From Chromera velia (lineage: Eukaryota > Sar > Chromeraceae): a stretch of 64,000 nt of DNA. The number at the start of each line of letters is the position of its first letter. Positions within the stretch are counted from its first letter, which is position 1. The notes beneath the pieces were generated by a model. The model did no database searches and was not told the DNA's origin. It saw only the letters and a list, made by a program, of their open reading frames with translations. Positions 56,860 through 64,000 of the stretch are shown here, piece by piece. Where the stretch lies: assembly GCA_018398765.1 (NCBI GenBank), contig JAHBMJ010003118.1, positions 18,139 through 82,138 of the forward strand, in the 5' to 3' direction. The translations under genes were made by a program, and so were the position numbers.

Positions 56860-58512
56860 GAAAAAGAAACAGAAACAGAAACTGAGGCAGAGAGAGACAG
56901 ACAGACCATATCGAGGCACACACATAGAAACAGAGACCGAGAGAGAGAGAGACAAGGAAAGAGAGACAACGCTGACCTGCAGGAGTTCAGATTGGAGACC
57001 GAAGAGTGCGACTTCGTCCGGTCCGACGCTTCTCATTTTTCTGTCTGTCACCTTCCGCCTCTTCCCGCGTCTCCATTCCCTCAGCCTATCCAGCCACGTC
57101 GGCCCAAAGGCGTCACGAGGGGAGAAGGCGCGTGTGAGGGAATGGGAGGATGCACTCACCGGTACCATCTCTCGTCTCTGTGTCTTGTTTCCTTTCTCCT
57201 CTGCCTTTACCTCAGGAGGCGGTGAGGCATAACACACAGGCAGGTCCATGAAGGAACAAAGCAGACGCGCAACTTCGGCAAAGTCCAAAGTCTCTACCGC
57301 ATCCTCTCCATCCTCGCCCCCCTCTTTGGACCTTTCCCCTCCCCCCCCTTCTTCCGATGTGCTGCCTCTTGAAGGGCTGGAAGAAGACGGCAGGTTCAAC
57401 TGCGGGTGACATGCGTCTTTCCAAGAAACAGTGAACGAGACTGGAAGGCTAGACAAGCTTTGCATGCCTGTCGGTTCCTTTTTCTTTACTTCCCCTCCCA
57501 CCTTATTGGCCCATTCTGCCAGGCAGTGGGACGGCAAAGCATCAAGTAGAGACAAAGTTTTCGTGTCTCGATCCACTCTGATTTGCATCCTCTTTCCGTC
57601 CTTCATGATCTCTTCCTGCCGTATCGCCTTCTCAGTCCCCTCTTCTTCCCTTTCTAGAGGGAATACCACAAAGGGCTCTACAGATAGACGGTCCGATTCG
57701 GCTGTGCGGGACCAAATTTTCCCGTCTGACATGCCTGCGGGACACAACGACACGACACGACCGAAAACAAGGCATGTGCGCATTTGCGGATGCCGACAGA
57801 GAACCAAAGAACCCTCTTGAACGGCCACTTCAGGGTCCTCTTTCTTGGAACCCTCCTCTACAAACACGTCCCGACCAGTGCCCAATTCTGCTTGGCCCCA
57901 TTCTGAGCGAAACTGTGTTGCTCCCCTCAACAACACTTCCCGGAGACTGCTGAGCACATCCCTTTGGATCTGTCCTCTTCCCTTCTTCCCCTCACTGCCT
58001 CTCGTAGACAGCTTCAGCCCCCTCTTCTGCCCAGGGGGGCTCCACCCGGGCTGCAGGTAGAGACGCGTCACTGAAAGCTCAGAGTGAACCGGCTCCTTTG
58101 CCATCGCCCTCCTTTGCCACCGGGGAAGGGGCGTTGTTGGAGAGGCATCGCGTCCCCTGTCTCCACCACGAGTCCCTACATGCCCCCCATCTCTATGTCG
58201 TGCAGATCCAGCCCCAGCTCTCTGCTGAAAAGCTGACTGAGGGGGGGCATCTCGTCTTTGTCTCTGACGTGGCCCGTCTCCGTCAGGAGGCCGTCTCCCC
58301 GTCTCCTCACTGTCTCTCGAGTCCTCAAAGACGAATCTGGCCTTCTCAGATACTGAAAAACGGGGAGAACCTGACCAATCACCCCTTCTATATGTTCGCT
58401 GTCTTTCCCTGTTCACATTGCCGTCTCTTCCGAGAGGGATGAAGGCGGCATTCTGTTTGAGCCGTGTGCAACAGATGCACAAGGCCAAAACTATTCGCAC
58501 TCTCGACAACAT
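50425..58512 (-). CDS. Predicted plastid-targeted RNase II/R-family (RNB-domain) exoribonuclease
   Basis: Eleven-exon model (minus): 56977-58512, 56458-56533, 55700-56218, 54785-55204, 54357-54549, 53921-54008, 52954-53508, 52366-52388 (tentative micro-exon), 51700-51804, 51268-51319 and 50425-50847. All phases agree, giving about 1329 residues. RNB enzymes degrade RNA 3' to 5'. Residues 1-21 form a signal peptide, then NAAFIPLG with Phe24, as in bipartite plastid leaders. The order matches chloroplast RNase R. An N-terminal beta region (about 230-330) comes first, then the helical stretch [20 protein letters not shown]. The RNB core follows: [13 protein letters not shown] (896-907), [37 protein letters not shown] and [18 protein letters not shown]. 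The second catalytic-site Asp position is Thr903, and SPxRRYxD reads KPLRSYLA. No S1 domain follows; the C-terminus is Lys/Glu-rich. Confidence 0.75.
52392..52675. repeat. Three-copy 91-95 bp tandem repeat in an intron
   Basis: Copies of a unit starting CAGGAAGGACGCAGATGCAA and ending in a CAAAACAAAACAA tract begin at 52392, 52487 and 52578. It lies in the intron between exon 7 and the tentative micro-exon of the RNB gene, abutting the micro-exon acceptor. Confidence 0.9.
53704..53876. repeat. TG/CG microsatellite in intron
   Basis: About 170 bases of TGTG/GCGTGTGC lie within the intron between exons 6 and 7 of the RNB gene. Confidence 0.9.
54226..54391. mobile_element. Palindromic TTTTCATACAG element flanked by 50-bp direct repeats
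   Basis: A 50-base sequence starting GGCAGACCGCCTGACCGTCT is present at 54226-54275 and 54342-54391 with about four differences. Between them lies a 66-base insert with 18-base perfect inverted repeats, TTTATTTTCATACAGAAT (54285-54302) and ATTCTGTATGAAAATAAA (54324-54341). The right copy contains the 3' end of RNB exon 5 and its donor (54357). The left copy is the same exon end stranded in the intron. Confidence 0.75.
55505..55600. repeat. CA and CGCA microsatellite in intron
   Basis: A CACA/CGTACA run changes into an (ACGC)n run inside the intron between exons 3 and 4 of the RNB gene. Confidence 0.85.
56820..56976. repeat. GA-rich microsatellites after exon 1 donor
   Basis: GAGA runs (56822-56855 and 56940-56952) and AAACAG repeats follow the donor of RNB exon 1. 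Confidence 0.75.
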
Positions 58513-59274
58513 TTCACTGAGTTCGCAGGGAGGAAACTAGATTCCATTCAGTCCAGAAGATCGCCTCCAGGCTTCTCCTGCCACCCTACAGAGTAAGATC
58601 CGACGAAGACGAAGAAAAACAAAACGAGAGAGCACCGAGAAGTGAAGAGAAACTACAGGATCGTGCCCACAGTGAGCAAACCGACACAGCCTCACTGCAG
58701 ATTCATCAAGCGCTGCAGAGAGAACCACCCTTCTGGACGATGGTGGAAATTCGAAATATTCTACAGAGTCCAGGGGACAGTGGATTGTAGTCTACCTACA
58801 CAGGACTCCAGTCAAGTTCAGTCACGCAGTCCTCTCTCTCTGACAGTCTCTGACACGATCCGCGCATTTATTCCTTTGTTTTTTTTTTTTTGACGCACGC
58901 GCGGAAAACCATGCATCACAAGCAGCAGGCTGCCCAGCAGATGATGTTTGCGTGCGTCAGATCGGGTGAGACTGAATAGCCGATTTTCCTATCCGATTTT
59001 CCTATCCGATTTTGCATGATGCATGCAATGCAATTAAAGATTTGAATGCATATGCATGCAATGAATTAATTATAACCGGCCTATATGTTCCTTGCATGTA
59101 AGCTAGTGGAACTTCCAGCGCACACAGTCTGTACCGGTGGACCCAATTGTGTAACGTCTTGACTCTTCCAAACAGTCTGCTGCCCGTGCTTCGCTATCCT
59201 GCCGCTCGAATCAAGTAGTCTGACAAGTGTTGTTCACTTTTCAACTGTTCAATAGATCCTACATTAACTGAAAA
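58513..59274. promoter_or_regulatory. Divergent intergenic region, RNB gene and secreted-protein gene
   Basis: Two genes start 760 bases apart in opposite directions (58512 minus, 59275 plus), so both promoters lie here. Visible features are a T run (58878-58891), a three-copy 13-base repeat CCTATCCGATTTT (about 58975-59013) and a CATGCAATG-rich patch (59010-59060). No TATA box can be assigned with confidence. Confidence 0.45.
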
Positions 59275-61522
59275 ATGGCCTCTCGCGCTATCCTCGTTTC
59301 AGTTGCCCTGGTAGGATCCTCTGAGGCTCTGGTAGACTTCAAGGGGTTTGATTTGTTCGGTGGGAAGAATGACACGGACAGCAAGGGGCTCTTCAAGTTC
59401 CCCGCTTTTGACTTGGAGGGATTCGGAAAGGGCTTGGACTTCGGTAAGAAGAACGAAACCGACGGCTTGGACTCCCTCTTCAAGTTCGACTTCGGCTCTC
59501 TCGATCTCTTCGGCAAGGCAAAGGGCGAGTGCCCTTCTAATGAGGAGATCGCTGCTCTCGAGCAGGCAGTCACCAACCAGGGCCTCCAGGGCGACTTCTC
59601 CTTCAAGAAGAAGAAGAACTCTGTGCAGGTCGTTTGCGAAGGAATCGAGCTTGAGGTGCGATCCGGTGTTTCTGCAGAGACCTGCATGAACCAGCTAAAC
59701 ACCAAGAATGGCGTCTTGGGAGCTGGTCTGGACGCTAATGGTGACTGCGACCTTGTCGTCTCTTCTGAGCTGGAGACCGAGCTGAACACCGAAAACGGAA
59801 AGCTCATTGTGGACTTCGACTGCAAAGACGGTGCTTTGGTCTTCCAGAACGCTGCCGAGGGAGATGAGGACAAGACTGTCGAGTACTTCGAGTGCCTCGG
59901 ACTCGGAGACTCCACGCCTCCTTCTGGGGGAGACAACTTCACTCCTGACGGAGACTGCCCTACAGACTTCACAGGTTTGTCCGCCTGTTGTGCGATCGTT
60001 CCTCAGGTGCTCCCTTTCTGTTGTTTGTTGTTTATCTCCCCTCTGCTCCTTCTTTTCATCTTTCTTTTTGTTGTTTGTTGTTTATCTCCCCTCTGCTCCT
60101 TCTTTTCATCTTTCTTTTTGTTGTTTGTTGTTTATCTCCCCTCTGCTCCTTCTTTTCATCTTTCTTTTTGTTGTTTGTTATTTATCTCCCCTCTGCTCCT
60201 TCTTTTCATCTTTCTTTTTGTTGTTTGTTGTTTATCTCCCCTCTGCTCCTTCTTTTCATCTTTCTTTTTGTTGTTTGTTATTTATCTCCCCTCTGCTCCT
60301 TCTTTTCATATTTCTTTTTGGATGAATGAGATTCGGATTTCCGATCTTCTGCCAGAGCTTTTCGTTCAGGCGCCTCTTGCAGAAACACTTCGAAAATTTT
60401 CGACAATATTCCTCCCCCAGGTCTTAGATTTGATGAATGTTGATTGAATGTCTGCCGCAATTACATTCTGACTGACTGCAGAAGCAGGCATCACCATCAA
60501 TGTTCCGAATGAAAGCCTTGGCTCCCTTGGCGAAGCTTCCCTTACGGTCGACACCCCAATGTCCGGACAGGCACAGGTGAGCTCCAGGAAGCTAAGCGTG
60601 CGTCAAATGTTCGTTCTTTTGACAGTGTCATTCTTTGTCTTTTCGTCTTCCTCTTTCTTGCTGTCCCGGTAGCTTTTCCTCTTCATGTCGTAGTCTCTGT
60701 CTATCTGCCTGCCTTTCTTTCTCTCTCCGCGTACATCTGTGTGGGAGCCTGAGTATGTCTGTCTGTGTGTGTGTGTGTGTGTGTGAGCTCGCCTTTCTAT
60801 GTTTCTTTGTGTTCCTGTCTTTGACTCTCTCCCTCTCTCCCTCTCTCACACACACACAAACTCACACACATATATGTATACACACACTATCTCTCGTGCC
60901 GTCTCCGCATCCGGTCACTGCTCCAAACTCTCTCAGTCAGGAAGACAGACACACTCACGGATTGACGTACACTAGCTCAGAGAGATTGACGTACACTATC
61001 TCAGACACAAGACCGGTTCTCTCCACCCGCCTCGACATTCTTCCTTTTTTTCTTCTCCGTATCTCCAACGGTCGTTCTGTCAGTCCCCTCGTCGTTCCTT
61101 TTCGATCGCCTCTTTCGCTCATTGTCTACTGCTCTTTCCCCTCCTTGCACGTCTCCCCAAATCCCTATGGTTGTGCCTCCGCATGTGCGTGTATTCCATA
61201 CACATGTGAGTGCGTGTGCGTGCTGCAGGTGACATGCACTTTCCCCACCAACACCACTTTCGAGATGGAAGTCCAGGCAGGATCAGGCCTCAGCCAGGAG
61301 GGCTGCAACACCCTCGGAGCCAATACGGACCCCTCAGAGGTCACTTTCCTCCTCGACCCCGGTCTCGACTGCGACATCAGAAACATCCCTGAAACCGAGA
61401 GCGACTTCGTGACCGTCACCTTCGACTGCCACGAGAACACACTGGTGCTTCCCTTCGGGATGTCAGACAACGCCGACGCAGGCAAGGCTGTGAACGGAAT
61501 TGCCTGCCAGCGGAGGGGGTGA
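59275..61522 (+). CDS. Secreted protein with two homologous Cys domains
   Basis: Three-exon model: 59275-59974 (donor ACAG|GTTTGT, phase 1), 60482-60576 (donor CAG|GTGAGC, phase 0) and 61229-61522, giving 362 residues. ATG in a good context (GAAAAATGGCC). Residues 1-19 form a signal peptide (MASRAILVSVALVGSSEAL). Next comes a Gly/Phe/Asp/Lys-rich region with LFKF, FDFG and DLFG repeats (about 20-80). Two related domains follow: about 110-210 (VQVVCEGIELEVRSGVSAET ... IVDFDCKDGALVF ... EYFECLG) and about 265-362 (AQVTCTFPTNTTFEMEVQ ... VTFDCHENTLVLPF ... GIACQRR). Each has four spaced Cys. Five N-glycosylation sequons (NDT, NET, NFT, NES, NTT) suit passage through the ER. No known family was recognised; an adhesive or extracellular-coat role is speculation. 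Confidence 0.8.
60021..60320. repeat. 50-bp minisatellite, six copies, in intron 1
   Basis: TTTATCTCCCCTCTGCTCCT recurs at 60031, 60081, 60131, 60181, 60231 and 60281, an exact 50-base period with almost no divergence. It lies in intron 1 of the secreted-protein gene. The Phe/Leu/Ser-rich frame that reads through it is an artefact. Confidence 0.95.
60762..60872. repeat. TG and CA microsatellites in intron 2
   Basis: A TG run (60764-60785) and a CTCTC/CACACA run (60825-60870) lie in intron 2 of the secreted-protein gene. A further two-copy duplication of ATTGACGTACACTA occurs at about 60961 and 60987. Confidence 0.8.
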
Positions 61523-62976
61523 AATGGGGTAGACAGGATTCGAACACCGAAGAAAAAATGAATGGAAAAAGAAGACACACGAAGAGCCTTTTTTGTAGAT
61601 GCGTGCGCGCGCGCGTGTGTGTGTGTGTAGACGCGCACGTGCACTAGAAAGGCAGCGATTGCATGCAAGTAATTGAAAGGCAGACAGTCACGTGAGAAGT
61701 GGAGAGACGTCACGTAGCAGCGTTGGCGGCTTCTTCAGTTCGTTGGAATCTGTCAAGTAGTGCCGGTGGAGATTTTGGCTGTGTCTCCCTGACTTCTGGC
61801 TCGATCTTTCACACCGGCATCATACCGGCGTAGTAGGCAGTGATTCAAATCTCTGTCTTTGTTCTCTTTGTGTGTTTCTTCCTTTCAGCCGTTCTTTTGT
61901 CAATCGATGGACACAAATGTGTCCGTCTGGTGCATGCGAAGCGCGAAGTAAGTACTCTGATTCGCCCTCAGTCAGAGTGCATATATGAGTGGTCGTGAAT
62001 CGCAAAAGAAAGGGATCCGTTGATCTGTTCTCCGGAAGAAAAGCACAGAGGCCCTCTGACATCCTTTCAAAAGGTGTGTGGGGGTTTTGGGTCCACTGCA
62101 TGTCATGGAACTATTTTCATGATAACTTGCATGATTCGCAGCGTGAAAGCTTGGGAAGCCCAGGTGCCTCGTAGCTCGGGCTGCTCGGCAGAACGAGATT
62201 TACTTAGCAAGTCAGACCGCCTCACATCATTTGCTGCATCATACTGCATAGATTTGTACGTTTTGCATTTAGATTTAGAATTTGATGATAATATTTTTTT
62301 TTATTCCAATGCATTTTAATGCAAGTCGATGTTTAGCTCTATGATGCTCTCTGCAGTTGAATTCAAAGTCGCAGAGATGCTAGAGAATTTATCTTAACAA
62401 TAGAATCCACTGAGTAAAAAGTAGGTTTATGGAAGGGTTTATAGAATAAAAAGTATGACAAGTGGGCATATATTCAATAATGTTTACCATAATTTATAAA
62501 AATTAAGACAAACTGGATTATTTAAAGATGTTCTAAAATATATGTTTAACAGACTTAAAATTAACAATTATTAACAATAGTAAAACAATCTACAAAACAA
62601 TTTAAACAAATGTTTGAATTGATGGCTGTCAATCAGTACCATTTATGGGGATATAGTATGTACCTAGTTGTAGTGTGGGGTAATGTTTACGATCTGATAC
62701 GATGTCATTGATTTATATTTTTTTAAAGATTAAATTTAAAATTAATTGTATAAAACAATTGAAAACAACTTAAATCATGAGAATTATAAGACTTCATTGT
62801 CACTTCAATGATTTTCCTATAGTGATTTTCCATAGTACTGTGGTTTACTGGCACCACTGTGCACGACACAAATATACATGATAAAAAAGATAAGGAGGCC
62901 TCGAAGCCTTAGTAGTATATAAGCCTATATACAAGGGCCTCTGAGAGGCGGGAGGCGGGAGACGGGAGGCGCGAGG

Positions 62977-63007
<31 letters not shown>

Positions 63008-63364
63008 CGCGGGAGGCGGGAGGCATGCAGGGCAAGGGTGCAATGTCGTCCCCAGCCGGATCGGTGCATGCATGACTCTCTTTGCAAAACTCGATCAATC
63101 ACTGCATGAGCGAGGAGGGCATCACACAGCTCGTCCCGAAAAGGGGTTCTGTATCGAAGGTGGAAGGCGCACAGCACAATGGTGCACCTCAAAAATGCCG
63201 AACCTCCGTGTAAGCAAATCATGGAAATACAGTATCTCGATAACTGCAGATCATTATCCCGTCTCGTGGGAACACGGATATATGTATACATATGAAGGTC
63301 GTTGTTTGACAACTTATCGGCGGCTGCCACCACGGCACCCGAATTCCTGTTTTTGAGTATCACA
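61523..63364. other. Intergenic stretch, AT-rich, with a 30-base G run
   Basis: The 3' flank of the secreted-protein gene (a GCGCGTGTGTG patch near 61605-61630) is followed by AT-rich DNA (62240-62870) with no coding signal. Next is a GC-rich block of GGGAGGCGGGAGGC units around the G run. A 61-residue frame near 61989-62174 is probably chance. Confidence 0.45.
62978..63007. repeat. Uninterrupted run of 30 G
   Basis: Thirty consecutive G sit inside a GGCGGGAGGC-rich block (62946-63024). The length may be imprecise because such runs are hard to sequence. Confidence 0.9.
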
Positions 63365-64000
63365 ATGCCGACCGGACTGCAGGATGAAGCAGAGGGAGAC
63401 ACCAGTGGTCAAGCTGGGACGGGCTCAGTGACACGTCCTCTCCAGACAGAGAGTCCTACAGGTACGTTTGTACATACGCATGCACCGTGACAGAATGTTT
63501 TCTGTCATGCAAGGCTCTGTTTGTGAATGAGCCTTCATGATTCACATAAAGAAGACCAGGATCACGGGTCCCTGGAGAGATGGTGAAGGGGGGCGTGAGA
63601 GCTTGGCGGCTCCACGAGTGCATGTATAGGTCTTTAGCTAGGCCAAACATCCATATATATATATATGCACTTACATGCATATGGACGCTTGTGCACGCAC
63701 CGCACATGCAACAAACCAAGGGGTGCTGTGGGCAGGCATTAAAACGAAGAAAAATAAGCGAGACAAAGGCAAGTTGTCCCGTTTTCTGCCAGCAGACTTC
63801 CTTCATTCGCCCATACACTCTGAGCACATTTTCGGTCTATTCTCTCAATGAGGGTCTTTCTCTCTTTGCGAACCATGGTGATAGATAAGGAGTTTATGAC
63901 AAAAGATGGCAATCCAAGAACAAGGATTGTTCTTCAGTCACAAAAAGGAGAATTTAAGGGACAGAGGAGAAGAGAACCATCAAGAAGATGCCTCCTGCAC
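63365..64000 (+). CDS. 5' part of an unidentified gene, cut by window end
   Basis: Exon 1 is 63365-63461 (ATG, then MPTGLQDEAEGDTSGQAGTG and on, 32 codons plus one base, donor ACAG|GTACGT). A likely exon 2 starts at 63885 after GTGATAG. It restores the frame (phase 1) and reads DKEFMTKDGNPRTRIVLQSQ, continuing open to the window end. The intron contains an ATAT run (63652-63665) and CATG motifs. Too little is visible to name a family. The N-terminus is acidic and without a signal peptide. Confidence 0.5.

Noticed and set aside
59988-60329. Hydrophobic repeat protein (Leu-Phe-Val-Val-Tyr) in the 50-bp minisatellite
   Set aside because: The repeat lies in intron 1; exon 1 and exon 2 of the secreted protein join in phase around it.
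1-64000. CRISPR arrays, tRNA or rRNA genes, prokaryotic operons
   Set aside because: Tandem repeats present are microsatellites or minisatellites without regular unique spacers; no cloverleaf or rRNA sequence was recognised by reading; genes are intron-rich and monocistronic.

Overview
The window is nuclear DNA of a photosynthetic protist with a complex (secondary) plastid. The best overall fit is a chromerid alveolate such as Chromera velia. The support is indirect: genes rich in GT-AG introns, long low-complexity Ser/Glu-rich proteins, dense microsatellites (CA/TG, GTCA, CCAT, CATGCATG), and one gene (50425-58512) whose protein starts with a signal peptide followed by an Ala-Phe transit-type junction. 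No ribosomal RNA, tRNA, CRISPR array or prokaryotic operon is seen. There is one 125-base assembly gap (38876-39000) and a single N at 44841. Exon models were built by hand from reading frame, intron phase and splice-site fit. They are predictions without transcript support.

Layout. 1-10 kb: mostly repeats (CCAT satellite, a MITE-like element, three copies of a 225-bp repeat), with one intact four-helix membrane protein gene (3769-4536, minus) and a decayed paralogue (8111-9295, minus). 10.2-24.6 kb: one six-exon minus-strand gene for a giant, probably disordered protein of about 4171 residues, which carries a recurring SVxxLxxxFE motif and three long internal repeats. 26.0-30.6 kb: a six-exon minus-strand gene for a secreted Cys-rich protein of about 923 residues. 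31.8-33.7 kb: a divergent plus-strand gene of about 598 residues, of unknown function. 34-39 kb: AT-rich DNA with a 332-bp foldback element, an orphan 215-residue gene (36776-37423, minus) and the gap. 40.4-41.2 kb: the 3' exons of a minus-strand gene with faint La-motif resemblance. 41.5-42.8 kb: a composite satellite.

43.0-46.0 kb: a five-exon minus-strand gene for a HAD-superfamily protein (DWDDT, VTNA and GDQEAD motifs), including a probable GC-AG intron. 46.5-48.5 kb: a plus-strand multi-pass membrane protein with very short introns. 50.4-58.5 kb: an eleven-exon minus-strand gene for a predicted plastid-targeted RNase II/R (RNB-domain) exoribonuclease with altered active-site residues. 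59.3-61.5 kb: a divergent plus-strand gene for a secreted protein with two homologous Cys domains. 63.4 kb to the end: the first exons of another plus-strand gene.

The genes look functionally unrelated, as expected for a eukaryote; there is no operon logic. The most unusual features are these: short palindromes built on TTTTCATACAG flanked by 13-50 bp direct duplications of host DNA at two to four loci; GTCA microsatellites that begin exactly at 5' splice sites; the repeated phospho-type motif of the giant protein; and the divergent RNB active site.
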